Positions 1 to 7,840 are shown, numbered from the stretch's first letter. The stretch is DNA of 32,518 nucleotides from Thermoplasmata archaeon (GCA_021791335.1 JAJYWS010000001.1:1-32518); one strand, 5' to 3'. Translations and numbers: made by a program. Notes: generated by a model from the sequence alone, not told the origin.

Positions 1-579
1 CCCCGGGAAGCCAACCTCATGGGTGAGATGGAGAAGCCCTGGGGGCCCTTCGCGGCGGGCGTCGCCTGGAGCCGCCTCTCCGCGCTCGAGGTCGCGACCG
101 GCCGGGGCCCCATGGACCATGTGGGGCTCGTCGGCTCGGCGTGGATCTACAACCTGGACTCCACCAACCCGCTCGTCGGGGGTAACCCCCTGACAGCGGC
201 CGGGGCCGCGAACGGCACCGCCTCGAGCAGCTCCCTCAACGTGACGCAGAACCAGGTGCAGAGCCGGCCCGAGACGGTTCCGCAAGCCGAGAGTTCATCG
301 GCCTGCCTCCAGCAGGGCGCCTGCTCGGCCTCGACGGTGGTCACCCCGTTCGGGTCCGGAAGCCCGACGGCCGTCTCGATCATCCCGATCCTGGGCATCG
401 CATTGACCCTGAGTGCGGCCCTCGCTCTGGGTGCCCTTGTGGTCGTCCGTCGCCGGCCGCCCCGGAGCCCGCGTCGCCCATCCTCGGAATACACCCCACC
501 CCCGCCCTCCGACCTTCGTCCGTCGCCCAACGTAGCCCATGGGAGCCCCGACGAGGACCCGCTCCGCGACCTCTGGTAG
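1..579 (+). CDS. C-terminal part of a membrane-anchored surface protein (5' truncated by window edge)
   Basis: The frame is open from base 1, so the true start lies left of the window and only the last 192 codons are seen. The visible part has a Ser/Thr/Asn-rich stretch with sequons NGT and NVT, then one hydrophobic segment (roughly SIIPILGIALTLSAALALGA) followed at once by basic residues (VVVRRRPP) and a proline-rich tail. This is the layout of an extracellular protein held by a single C-terminal membrane anchor with a short cytoplasmic tail. The N-terminal domain that would reveal its function is missing. An in-frame ATG at 19 is not preferred because nothing upstream breaks the frame. The glycosyltransferase gene starts 59 bp downstream on the same strand. 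Confidence 0.6.
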   Translation, partial: PREANLMGEMEKPWGPFAAGVAWSRLSALEVATGRGPMDHVGLVGSAWIYNLDSTNPLVGGNPLTAAGAANGTASSSSLNVTQNQVQSRPETVPQAESSSACLQQGACSASTVVTPFGSGSPTAVSIIPILGIALTLSAALALGALVVVRRRPPRSPRRPSSEYTPPPPSDLRPSPNVAHGSPDEDPLRDLW

Positions 580-638
580 GGGGCCCCATTCCACCTGCCA
601 CCCCGGGACCCACTGAGCGCACCAAGGAGCATCCGTAG

Positions 639-1853
639 ATGGGAGGAGTCGGTCCGGCAGTCCCGGGGGAGCCGGTGTCCTTGGCCGGGATGGTCCCGGC
701 AGGAGCCCGGATCCTTCGGCCCGTTTCGCGGTCGGGGCCGATCCCCGACGTGGCCGTCGTGGTGGGGGCCTTCTCCCGAAGGCAGTTCCTTCGTGACGCC
801 GTGCGATCGGCCCTCGTGCAGGCCCGGGACGGGCTGACCCTGGAGGTTGTGGCCGTCGTAAACTTTCGGGATGCGGTGCTGGAACGCGAGTTGGCCGATT
901 GGGGAGTCCGGGTTCGTTTCGATCCCCGGCCCGGGTTGGAACGCTGGATCGACGCCGCGCGATCCACCCGAGCCCCCCTGGTCGCCTTCCTGGACGACGA
1001 TGATCTCTTCGATGCCCGGCGGCTCTCCCGGGCGGTCGAGGCCTTCCGGAGCCATCCCGATGTGGGGTTCTACCGCAACCGGGTTTACCTGGTGACGCCC
1101 GGGGGCCGCGTCGACACCGATTGGACCCGATGGGGTCGACTCTACCGGGACTCGAGCCTCGACCGGACCGGTCCGCAACATCTCACCCGAGCCGAGGTCC
1201 GGGAACGGTTGCCGCAGCTGCTCGAAATCCACGGGTCGTTCAACAGCAGCACGATGGTGCTGCGTCGCGCGATCCTCGACCGCCCGGGGTTCGACGCCCT
1301 GCGCGGCGGTCGGCAGTTTGATCTCGCCCTGTTCGTCGAAGCGGTGCTCTCCGGCCAAAGCCTCTACCTGGACTCGGAACGGCTGACCGGCTATCGGCAG
1401 CATCCCCAGAGCGCGACCCGGGATCCGCGCTGGATCCGGACCGTGGCGCGCGCCGGGACCGTCCGCCGGTTGGTGGCCCAGGCGCGGAAGTCGGGGTACG
1501 GCGACCTCGCGGACTGGCTGGCGCGGGAGCAGCGCCGCCTCGAGCGGTCCCCCGGCATTGATGCGGTGCTCCGGGCGCTCGCCGGTGCGCCCGCCCGTCG
1601 TCGGCTCCCGTTGATCCTCGGGAGGTACCTCGTCTATCTCCTCCGGCACCCCCGGCTCATCCGACCGGACGCCGATACCCTCTACCCGGTGCACCGGATC
1701 CTTCAGGCCACGGCCCGACCGGGCCTCCGGCGCCCTAGACGGGCGGCCCGGTCGGCGTCGGTGCGCCCGGGGGTGATTCGGGTGCGTCCGACGGCCGGGC
1801 TCGGCGCGGGAGTGGGTAGCGGAGGATCGCCGCAATCCCTCCAAAGGCCTTGA
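639..1853 (+). CDS. Family 2 (GT-A fold) glycosyltransferase
   Basis: 404 residues. The N-terminal half is GT2-like: beta strand PDVAVVVGAFSRRQFLRDAV (about 37-56), the second strand LEVVAVVNF, and the acidic metal/nucleotide-sugar motif FLDDDDLFD with DDDD at 119-122. It probably moves a sugar from a nucleotide-sugar donor onto a cell-surface or lipid-linked glycan; donor and acceptor cannot be read from sequence. No membrane segment is obvious. The ATG is preceded by AGGAG with a 9-nt spacer. The C-terminal 39 codons, low in complexity and Arg/Gly-rich, overlap the 3' end of the convergent aRF1 gene by 119 nt, so the tail may be a recent read-through extension. The AglB locus lies far to the right, so a joint role in glycosylation is only possible. 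Confidence 0.82.
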   Translation: MGGVGPAVPGEPVSLAGMVPAGARILRPVSRSGPIPDVAVVVGAFSRRQFLRDAVRSALVQARDGLTLEVVAVVNFRDAVLERELADWGVRVRFDPRPGLERWIDAARSTRAPLVAFLDDDDLFDARRLSRAVEAFRSHPDVGFYRNRVYLVTPGGRVDTDWTRWGRLYRDSSLDRTGPQHLTRAEVRERLPQLLEIHGSFNSSTMVLRRAILDRPGFDALRGGRQFDLALFVEAVLSGQSLYLDSERLTGYRQHPQSATRDPRWIRTVARAGTVRRLVAQARKSGYGDLADWLAREQRRLERSPGIDAVLRALAGAPARRRLPLILGRYLVYLLRHPRLIRPDADTLYPVHRILQATARPGLRRPRRAARSASVRPGVIRVRPTAGLGAGVGSGGSPQSLQRP

Positions 1854-3066
1854 GCAGCATCTCGCCCTCGTCGCTCTCGGTGGAGATGAGCCGGACCGTG
1901 CCGCCGTTGCGGGCGGCCCGGGCAAACAGCTCCTCGACATAGTCGTCGCTGCCGACGAGCTTGACGGCCCGCTGGCTGCACTTCCCGCAGGCCCGCTCCG
2001 TCTGCTGTTCGGCCGCCTCCGGCGAGCCGATGCGCTCCGACTCGGCCCCGCAGCTCGAACAGCGGAACCGCCACCGGCGCTTCTTGAGGCCTTCCGAGAC
2101 AATCAGCAGGTCGACCGCGCCGAGCTCGAGGGCCCGCTCGACCTCGGACTCCCCGTAGGCGGCCAGGCCCTGGTCGGCCCGGCGGACCTCGACCAGGAGC
2201 CGCTGGATGAGCCGCTTCTCCTCGGTGAGCTCGAGCCCATGGAGGGTCTGGGTCGCCTTTTCGACCATCTCCTTGAGGCCGTATTCGTCGGTGTATCCGG
2301 TGTCAAAGAGGGGCTCGACCACCTTCTGCTGGAGCTCGTGATGGAGGTAGCGCTCGTTGTAGAAGTACTCCTTGGTGGCGCCCGGCCCGCCGAGCAGGAT
2401 GCCCTTGAGCTGATCCTTCATCGGGAGGAAGAGCTCGGCGGCGATCTCGGCGATCCGGACGAAGAACTCGTGGGCGGCGTGTTCGATCATCCGCTCGAAC
2501 CGGTGGGCCGACTGCCCTCCGCGGCCGTGCTTGGAGGGGACCTGGGACTGCCGATTGCGGAGCGTCTCGATGCGCTTGCCGCGGAGCAGGCCGATCGTGA
2601 CCTCGGCCCGGTCCATCACGATGAGCCCCCAGCTTTCGGGCTCGTGCACCATCCCCCGGAGCGGCTCCAGGAAGAAGGTGGAGTCGCACCGGTAGAGGTA
2701 GGTGTTGAGGGGCTCGGGGGGCTCGACGATGAAGGTCACCGGCTCCGACTTGTCGGCCCCGACCGCCTTGCTCCCGACGAAGAACGCCACCCCGTGGGGC
2801 GGGGGCTCCTTGAAGCCCCGGACCCGGTTGGAGAGCGAGTCGATCGCCCACATGACGTTCTTGCGGGTGGTCCGGCTCTTGATGTTGGAGCTCTGGGCGT
2901 ACTCGTTCCTCAGGTAGGCCATGACATCCGAGATCTGCTTTCCCGGGGGGACATAGAGCGAGATCAGCTCGGTCGCCCGGCCGCGGGCCTGGGCGATCTC
3001 CTCGAGCTTGCGCTGGAAGGAGTACCGGGCGAGCTGGGGATCCAAGGGAGACTCGTCGGCGGTCAT
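1735..3066 (-). CDS. prf1: Peptide chain release factor aRF1 (eRF1 family)
   Basis: 443 residues, close to the usual archaeal aRF1 length. It recognises all three stop codons in the ribosomal A site and triggers peptide release. Domain 1 carries NIKS (61-64) and YxCxxxF (YRCDSTF, 125-131), both used in stop-codon decoding. Domain 2 carries GRGGQS with GGQ at 183-185, the catalytic loop that enters the peptidyl-transferase centre. Domain 3 has a zinc-ribbon-like insert with C336, C339, C360 and C363. The ATG at 3066 starts the conserved domain (MTADESPLDPQ); the open frame upstream runs into the thioredoxin gene and is not coding. The last about 26 residues are a Pro/Ala-rich extension overlapping the glycosyltransferase gene. 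It lies 74 bp behind the thioredoxin gene with no TATA element seen between, so the two are probably co-transcribed. Confidence 0.95.
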   Translation of the reverse strand: MTADESPLDPQLARYSFQRKLEEIAQARGRATELISLYVPPGKQISDVMAYLRNEYAQSSNIKSRTTRKNVMWAIDSLSNRVRGFKEPPPHGVAFFVGSKAVGADKSEPVTFIVEPPEPLNTYLYRCDSTFFLEPLRGMVHEPESWGLIVMDRAEVTIGLLRGKRIETLRNRQSQVPSKHGRGGQSAHRFERMIEHAAHEFFVRIAEIAAELFLPMKDQLKGILLGGPGATKEYFYNERYLHHELQQKVVEPLFDTGYTDEYGLKEMVEKATQTLHGLELTEEKRLIQRLLVEVRRADQGLAAYGESEVERALELGAVDLLIVSEGLKKRRWRFRCSSCGAESERIGSPEAAEQQTERACGKCSQRAVKLVGSDDYVEELFARAARNGGTVRLISTESDEGEMLLKAFGGIAAILRYPLPRRARPSDAPESPPGAPTPTGPPV

Positions 3067-3140
3067 GCAGTTTCCGACAGGAGAGGGGGCGCGGTCCGCT
3101 CCCCCCCAGGTTCCGTCCGCCCGTTTCCCGGGCGGCGGAG

Positions 3141-3458
3141 TCAGAGCAACCGGCGGATATGCTCGTCGATGACCTCTTCCGGATAGGCCCCGACGATGCG
3201 GTCGACCAGCTTGCCCTGCTTGTAGAAGAGCAGCGTGGGAATGCTCATGATGCCGAGCGCGCCGGCCTTCTCCCCGTTGTCGTCGGAGTTCATCTTGCCG
3301 AAGGCCACCTTGCCCTGGTACTTCTCGCTGAGCCGGTCGACGATCGGGGAGACCATCCGGCACGGCCCGCACCAGGGGGCCCAGATATCCACCACCGCGA
3401 CCGAATTGGATTGGGCAAACTGATCGAACGCCGCCCCGTTGATCTCTCGAACCGACAT
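3141..3458 (-). CDS. trxA: Thioredoxin
   Basis: 105 residues, a standard thioredoxin length. The redox site WCGPC occupies residues 29-33 and the cis-proline motif SIPTLL follows at about 72-77. It is a cytoplasmic dithiol-disulfide carrier that would be reduced by a thioredoxin reductase not encoded here. The ATG at 3458 begins exactly at the conserved fold (MSVREINGAAF); the longer open frame upstream is low-complexity and non-homologous. A TATA-like TTTAATAAG lies about 35 nt before the start, giving a predicted leader under 10 nt. It is followed by aRF1, probably in the same transcript. Confidence 0.95.
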   Translation of the reverse strand: MSVREINGAAFDQFAQSNSVAVVDIWAPWCGPCRMVSPIVDRLSEKYQGKVAFGKMNSDDNGEKAGALGIMSIPTLLFYKQGKLVDRIVGAYPEEVIDEHIRRLL

Positions 3459-3488
3459 GGGAATCCTCGCCCGTTCCAAGCGGGACCG

Positions 3489-3497
3489 CTTATTAAA
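3489..3497 (-). promoter_or_regulatory. TATA box for trx-aRF1
   Basis: On the minus strand this reads TTTAATAAG, an AT island in very GC-rich DNA. Its centre is about 35 nt upstream of the thioredoxin ATG, so transcription should begin about 9 nt before it. Confidence 0.6.
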
Positions 3498-3618
3498 CCG
3501 TTCGCGTTCCGTCGAGCCACCGCGTCCCGGTGGGGCCGCTGACGGCGCCCCGGCTCCGGGACGGGGACCCCAACACTCTTTGTAACGGCACCGCCTACCT
3601 CCGGCCGGGTCGCAACCC

Positions 3619-4401
3619 ATGGACGTAACCTCGACGGTCCCCCCGGGTGATTCGGTCCCCCGAGCGTCGCCGACCGGGCGGGCCCCCACCCTGCTCTCAC
3701 CGGCCGCCCGCCGGGACGCCCGCCGACGGATGCTCCTCCTCCGCAGCGCCGCCGTCGAACGGGTCGCCCGGCTGGCGCGAGCCTCCCCCTCGGCGGTGGC
3801 GCCCATCCGGAGGGAGCTGCGGAGCAGTGACCTGCCCGATCTGCTGCTCGACCGGGGCGCGGGGCCGGCCTACGCTCGGGAGTTGCCGCAGGGGGCGCTC
3901 CTCTACCTCCTGGTCCGGCTGCTGCGCCCCGCCCGGGTCCTGGAGACGGGTGTGCGTCCGGGCTACTCCACCGCGTGGATCCTGGCCGGACTCGAGGCGA
4001 ACCGGTTCGGCGAACTGACCTCCCTGGGTCCGGGCCCGACCGAAGGCCGGGGACGGGGCGTCGCGGACGTGACGGTGGGGCAGATGGTCGCGCCGCGGCT
4101 CCGGTCGCGCTGGACGCTGGTCCTCGGCAACACCGAGGAGCGGCTGCGCGCCCTGCTCGACGGCGGCGACCGGATCGACCTCTTCTTGTACGACAACGGG
4201 CCGGACCCCCACCGGGCCGCCCTGGAGCTGAGGTGGGCCTGGACGGCCCTGTCCGCCCGGGGCGTCCTGCTGGCCCACCATGTGGACGCCCACCCGGCCT
4301 GGACCGACTTCTGCCGGGCGCAAGGGGTCCTGCCCCAGATCCTCGATCCCGGCCCGCCCCCGCTGGGAGCTCTCGGGATGGCGACCGACCGGCGCCCCTA
4401 G
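3619..4401 (+). CDS. Class I SAM-dependent methyltransferase, O-methyltransferase-like
   Basis: 260 residues. SAM-binding motif I is seen as VLETGVRPGYST (107-118), after a helix LLYLLVRLLRPA; the downstream strand IDLFLYDNGPDPHRA matches the IDLxFIDGxHxY strand of class I O-methyltransferases of the methyltransferase_24 type. The substrate is unknown. The first about 70 residues are basic and low in conservation. A weak TATA-like CTTTGTAAC at 3578-3586 would place the transcript start about 11 nt before the ATG. Its TAG stop overlaps the TAG stop of moaB on the opposite strand within one CTAG palindrome. Confidence 0.72.
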   Translation: MDVTSTVPPGDSVPRASPTGRAPTLLSPAARRDARRRMLLLRSAAVERVARLARASPSAVAPIRRELRSSDLPDLLLDRGAGPAYARELPQGALLYLLVRLLRPARVLETGVRPGYSTAWILAGLEANRFGELTSLGPGPTEGRGRGVADVTVGQMVAPRLRSRWTLVLGNTEERLRALLDGGDRIDLFLYDNGPDPHRAALELRWAWTALSARGVLLAHHVDAHPAWTDFCRAQGVLPQILDPGPPPLGALGMATDRRP

Positions 4402-4913
4402 CGCTCGAGTTCTTCCACGAGGTGCTGGATCGCGGGAAGGATCAACCGCTCCAAGGCGGTCCGGACGGCCCGTTCCGAACCGGGCAGGGCGAAGACGGGT
4501 TTCTGCTGGAGCAGGTAGAGGCCGGCCCGACTCAGGAAGGCGAGCGGGCCCACCTCCTGGAAGCTCAGGCTCCGGTAGAGCTCCCCGAACCCCTCGAGCT
4601 TCTTCCCCCCCATCGTCTCCAAAGCGGCCACGCTCAGGTCCCGGGAGCTGACGCCCGTGCCGCCGATCGTGAGCACACACTCGATCTCCCGTTCGGCGAG
4701 CCAGGGTTCCAGGGTATCCCGCACATCGGCGACCGAGTTCGCCACCAGGTGATAGCGGTGCACCCGGTGGTGGCCGGCCTCGATCAGGGTCCGGGCCAGG
4801 TGACCGGAAAGGTCGTCCTCCTCGGTGTGCGTGTCGGAGACCGACAGGACTCCGAACTGAATGGCGCGGTCTCCTCCGGTATGGTGGCGCGATCCGGCAG
4901 CATCGGGCGTCAT
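4398..4913 (-). CDS. moaB: Molybdenum cofactor biosynthesis protein MoaB (molybdopterin adenylyltransferase family)
   Basis: 171 residues, the normal MoaB/Mog size. The fold starts at FGVLSVSDTHTEEDD (20-34), with the MPT-binding motif TIGGTGVSSRD (82-92) and a late LPGS loop. Archaeal MoaB proteins of this type adenylylate molybdopterin ahead of metal insertion, for Mo or W cofactor. The ATG at 4913 overlaps the TGA of moaC as ATGA, so translation is probably coupled to moaC. It is the last gene of the run starting at 6887. No molybdo- or tungsto-enzyme is encoded in the window. Confidence 0.93.
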   Translation of the reverse strand: MTPDAAGSRHHTGGDRAIQFGVLSVSDTHTEEDDLSGHLARTLIEAGHHRVHRYHLVANSVADVRDTLEPWLAEREIECVLTIGGTGVSSRDLSVAALETMGGKKLEGFGELYRSLSFQEVGPLAFLSRAGLYLLQQKPVFALPGSERAVRTALERLILPAIQHLVEELER

Positions 4914-5362
4914 GGGGTTTTCCTCGGGCGCTTTTCCTTCAGCCGAACCTCGATCGGACCGAGGCGGGTGGAGGGGTAGAGCCCCCGCGCATCCTTCTCC
5001 AGGTACTTGACCATGTCCCACGCCGTCAGGAGCGCCACGGTGGCGCCGACCAGCGCCTCCATCTCCACGCCGGTCTGGCCGATCGCCTGGGCTTCGACCC
5101 GGACCGCGAGGGTTCGGGGACCCGCGATCGACAGGCTCACCGAGCTTCCCGAGAGCGGGACGATATGGCAGTGGGGGATGAGATCGCTGGTCCGTTTGAG
5201 CGCCAGGAGTCCGGCGACCTCGGCGGCCGACCGCGGGTCCCCCTTCGCCACGGTGCCCCGACGGATGGCCCGGATCGTGGACGGCCGCAGTTGGAGCTCC
5301 CCGACGGCCACGCAACGCCGCGAGGTCGTCGGCTTCCGGCCGATGGTCCGCTGGCGGGTCAC
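4910..5362 (-). CDS. moaC: Cyclic pyranopterin monophosphate synthase MoaC
   Basis: 150 residues from a GTG start. It catalyses the second step of molybdopterin synthesis, converting the MoaA product to cyclic pyranopterin monophosphate. Family hallmarks are KRTSDLIPHCHIVPLSG (about 62-78) and EMEALVGATVALLTAWDMVKYLEKDARG near the C-terminus, including the conserved Asp and Lys residues. The GTG at 5362 was chosen because it overlaps the rfcS stop as GTGA and yields the normal length; the frame open further upstream is a shadow of rfcS. The usual MVDV N-terminal start is replaced by a TIGRKPTTSRR-type segment. It ends in an ATGA overlap with moaB. Confidence 0.92.
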   Translation of the reverse strand: MTRQRTIGRKPTTSRRCVAVGELQLRPSTIRAIRRGTVAKGDPRSAAEVAGLLALKRTSDLIPHCHIVPLSGSSVSLSIAGPRTLAVRVEAQAIGQTGVEMEALVGATVALLTAWDMVKYLEKDARGLYPSTRLGPIEVRLKEKRPRKTP

Positions 5363-6354
5363 GGGCCGGTTCCCATCGGGTCGCGGAGGGTGGCCAGCCG
5401 GGCGAGGACCGTCTCGAGCTGGAGACGTTCGGACGCCCCCTGGGCGAGGCGGAAGTCGATCTCCCCCAGGTGAACCACCAGCCGGGCCTTCTCCCGGTCG
5501 CTCAATCGGTCGGACGGAAGGTCGGGGAGGTAGGTGTGGATGGCCCGCAGGATGTCCTCGCCCGTCGCGCCGCGTTCCGTGAAGAGGGCGTAGAGCCGCT
5601 CCCGGGCCCCGAAGAAATCCGCCTCGAGGGCGCGCCGAACCATCTCCTCCACCTCCCGGCGGAGCGGGGTGGTCGCGAACTGCTGCACCGACTCCTCGGT
5701 GATCTCCTGGGAGGCGGTCGCGGAGAGCTGGAGGAGGTTCGTCGCCCGCCGCAGGTCGCCGGCGGCCGCGGTAAGGATCACGTCGAAGGCCGCCGGGGTC
5801 ACCCGCTGGTGTTCGGCCCGGGCGACGCGCTCCAAGGCGGTCCGTAGATCCTCCGGGGGGTACAGCCGGAACCGGAACACTGCACACCGGGACTGGATCG
5901 GGTCGATGATCCGGGACGAGTAGTTGCAGGAGAGGATGAACCGGCACGACCCGGAATACCGTTCCATGACCCGCCGCAGAGAGGCTTGGGCCTCGGCGGT
6001 CAGATTGTCCGCTTCGTCGAGGAAGAGGAGCTTGAAACCGACCGATCCGAGCGGGGAGGTGCGGGCGTACTCCTTGATCTTGGTCCGCACCGTATCGATC
6101 CCCCGTTCGTCCGAGGCGTTGAGCTCCAGGAAGTTCTGCCGCCACTCGGCCCCGAAGAGATCCCGGGCCAGACACAGGGCCGCCGTGGTCTTCCCGGTGC
6201 CGGGGGGCCCCGCAAACAGAAGGTGCGGCATCGATCGACGTTCGGCATACCCCTGGAGGAGCCGGACGATCCCCGCCTGCCCCACCATCTCGGCGAGGGA
6301 GTGCGGGCGGTACTTCTCGACCCAGATGGATCCGTCGGCGACGCCCGAACTCAT
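5359..6354 (-). CDS. rfcS: Replication factor C small subunit (clamp-loader ATPase)
   Basis: 331 residues, typical for archaeal RFC-S. With the large subunit it loads the PCNA clamp at primer-template junctions. Seen in order: the N-terminal box IWVEKYRP, Walker A GPPGTGKT (49-56), Walker B LLFLDEAD with DEAD at 113-116, and the SRC arginine-finger motif (155-157), then the C-terminal collar helices. No intein is present. The ATG overlaps the stop of the upstream unknown gene as ATGA, and the TGA overlaps the moaC GTG. A TATA-like element at 6382-6390, inside the upstream ORF, could also give it a near-leaderless transcript of its own. Confidence 0.96.
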   Translation of the reverse strand: MSSGVADGSIWVEKYRPHSLAEMVGQAGIVRLLQGYAERRSMPHLLFAGPPGTGKTTAALCLARDLFGAEWRQNFLELNASDERGIDTVRTKIKEYARTSPLGSVGFKLLFLDEADNLTAEAQASLRRVMERYSGSCRFILSCNYSSRIIDPIQSRCAVFRFRLYPPEDLRTALERVARAEHQRVTPAAFDVILTAAAGDLRRATNLLQLSATASQEITEESVQQFATTPLRREVEEMVRRALEADFFGARERLYALFTERGATGEDILRAIHTYLPDLPSDRLSDREKARLVVHLGEIDFRLAQGASERLQLETVLARLATLRDPMGTGP

Positions 6355-6887
6355 GGCGGAGCTCCGGGTCCGGGCGTCCTCATTAATTTACCGCCTGCTC
6401 CCCCGCACGGGCTCCGTCGGGGGCGATCGGCCATCGGTTGGGTGGGGGGCACGCGGGCGGCCGACGCGACCGGGGTTAGCGTCGGGTCAAGGTGGGCTCG
6501 GAGCGACTCGGCCACGAGAAGCCCGTACTGGCCGAGCGCCTGCCGGTTGCCCCCGTGGTCGTCGCGTTCGACAATCCCCAGCAGCCAGTGCAGCTGCTCC
6601 AGTGCCTCGCGCCAAGGACCGGCATCGGGGGCTGGGGTCCCGGAGGTCATGGGCGGAGGCGCTCCGACCCGTAGGGCACTGTCCAGGGCGTCGATGGCGG
6701 TTTGGATTTCGGCGATGGAAGGGTGGGCCAGCCGTACCAGTCCCCGACTGAACTGTTCGAACCATGGGATCAGGTCGGGCAGCGTGCGGGGCGGGGTCCC
6801 GGCGGGCACCGTCTCCGAAGCCATCGGGGGTTGCTCCTCGATCCCACCGCCGGACTTCGGGGGTACATCCGCGGTGTGGCCGTTCAT
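6351..6887 (-). CDS. Uncharacterised protein, first gene of the rfcS-moaC-moaB run
   Basis: 178 residues with no family I recognise. After a disordered Pro/Gly N-terminus (about 1-30) it shows two likely amphipathic helical stretches, DLIPWFEQFSRGLVRLAHPS and WREALEQLHWLLGIVERDD, then a basic, proline-rich tail. There are no membrane segments and no cysteine cluster. Support for coding: helix-like periodicity absent from shadow frames, an ATGA overlap with rfcS, and a promoter-like AT element 41-48 bp upstream of the ATG. An internal ATG (MASETVP, about 22 codons in) is an alternative start. The link to clamp loading is by position only. Confidence 0.5.
   Translation of the reverse strand: MNGHTADVPPKSGGGIEEQPPMASETVPAGTPPRTLPDLIPWFEQFSRGLVRLAHPSIAEIQTAIDALDSALRVGAPPPMTSGTPAPDAGPWREALEQLHWLLGIVERDDHGGNRQALGQYGLLVAESLRAHLDPTLTPVASAARVPPTQPMADRPRRSPCGGAGGKLMRTPGPGAPP
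6382..6390 (-). promoter_or_regulatory. TATA-like element upstream of rfcS
   Basis: Minus strand TAAATTAAT, an isolated AT-rich run centred about 32 nt before the rfcS ATG, predicting a leader of about 6 nt. It lies within the last codons of the upstream ORF, so it would be an internal promoter if that ORF is real. Confidence 0.55.
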
Positions 6888-6927
6888 CGGAGCCCCCGAA
6901 TCCTCCCGACCGGCATCCCGTGATGGG

Positions 6928-6935
6928 ATTATATC
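6928..6935. promoter_or_regulatory. Divergent TATA element
   Basis: GATTATATC / GATATAATC reads as a TATA box on both strands between the divergent starts at 6887 (-) and 6951 (+). The spacing fits the minus gene (leader about 18 nt) better than the plus gene, whose GGAGG at 6941-6945 would then lie upstream of the predicted transcript start. Confidence 0.5.
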
Positions 6936-6950
6936 AACCCGGAGGCTGAG

Positions 6951-7742
6951 ATGGCCATGCGGGAGAGGCTCGCCCACGTCGTCTTCCGCGGAACCCTCCG
7001 GGAACGGACGGTCGAGCCGTTCCTCACCCTCCTGCGCAGCCTTCGGGATCGACGGCGGATCCGGGGGGTGCTGTTCGACATTTCCAGCGGCGGCGGGGAG
7101 GTGACCGCGTCGAGCGATCTCTTCCGGGCGATTCAACGACTCGACACGATCAAGCCGGTGGTGGCCTCCATCGGGGCGGTGGGCGCCTCCGGGGCGTACC
7201 TGGCGGCCCTCGGGGCCCGCCGGATCGTCGCCCGACCGGAGAGCCAGGTGGGATCGATCGGCGTGATCTACCCGCACCTCGCGACCCGCGAACTCCTCCG
7301 CCGTTGGGGCGTCGGGGTCGAGATGATTCACGCCGGCCGCCACAAGGACGCCTACCAGGGATACCGGCCCCTCGACACGGAGGAGCGGGAGAAGCTCCAG
7401 GCGCTCGTCGAGGAAGGCTACGCCGCCTTCGTCCGCCGGGTCAGCGAGCAGAGGCACCTGTCGGCCGACGCGGCCCGGGCCCTGGCGACCGGAGAGTTCT
7501 GGACCGGGGCCAGCGCCTTGAAGTTGGGACTGATCGATGCGCTCGGAGATACCGAGTCGGCCCTGGACGACCTGGGCCGGCTCACCGGCGTTGCCCCCCG
7601 TCGCACGGTCCGGCTCGCGCCGCCGCGCCCGCTCCTGGAACGGCTGCTGACCCCGGTGGCCCAGGGCGTCGGCCAAGGCGCGTGGAACCACCTGACCGAG
7701 TCGATCGAAGACGGGCTCATGGGGGGCTCGATGCGCCGCTAG
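6951..7742 (+). CDS. sppA: Serine peptidase, S49 family (SppA-like), without a membrane anchor
   Basis: 263 residues. The ClpP/crotonase-type fold of S49 peptidases is seen: IRGVLFDISSGGGEV (38-51), the nucleophile elbow GAVGASGAYLAAL with Ser80, and the general-base region HAGRHKDAYQGYRPL with Lys132, a Ser/Lys dyad as in SppA. Such enzymes degrade remnant signal peptides or membrane-bound peptides. Bacterial SppA and most archaeal homologues have an N-terminal membrane segment; here the protein begins MAMRERLAHVVFRG with no hydrophobic helix, so it looks cytosolic or peripheral. The ATG at 6951 has GGAGG with a 5-nt spacer; a second ATG at 6957 is possible. Sec61-beta lies 130 bp downstream on the same strand, a loose link to protein secretion. 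Confidence 0.88.
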   Translation: MAMRERLAHVVFRGTLRERTVEPFLTLLRSLRDRRRIRGVLFDISSGGGEVTASSDLFRAIQRLDTIKPVVASIGAVGASGAYLAALGARRIVARPESQVGSIGVIYPHLATRELLRRWGVGVEMIHAGRHKDAYQGYRPLDTEEREKLQALVEEGYAAFVRRVSEQRHLSADAARALATGEFWTGASALKLGLIDALGDTESALDDLGRLTGVAPRRTVRLAPPRPLLERLLTPVAQGVGQGAWNHLTESIEDGLMGGSMRR

Positions 7743-7840
7743 ATCGGCGTGGACCCTGACAGGCGAGGGCGCGCGGGAGAGGGCCGGCTCCCGGGCCGAA
7801 CGTCGGCCGTCCGGAAATCGATGAGCCAGAGCCGGTCAGA

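Noticed and set aside
147-2102. 651-codon minus-strand open frame
   Set aside because: Runs antisense to the glycosyltransferase and surface protein; Arg/Pro/Gly-rich without any fold, and overlaps aRF1 on the same strand. A GC-rich shadow frame.
2239-3186. 315-codon plus-strand frame antisense to aRF1
   Set aside because: The opposite strand encodes a full aRF1 with all motifs; the shadow has repetitive acidic/Leu-rich composition typical of antisense frames.
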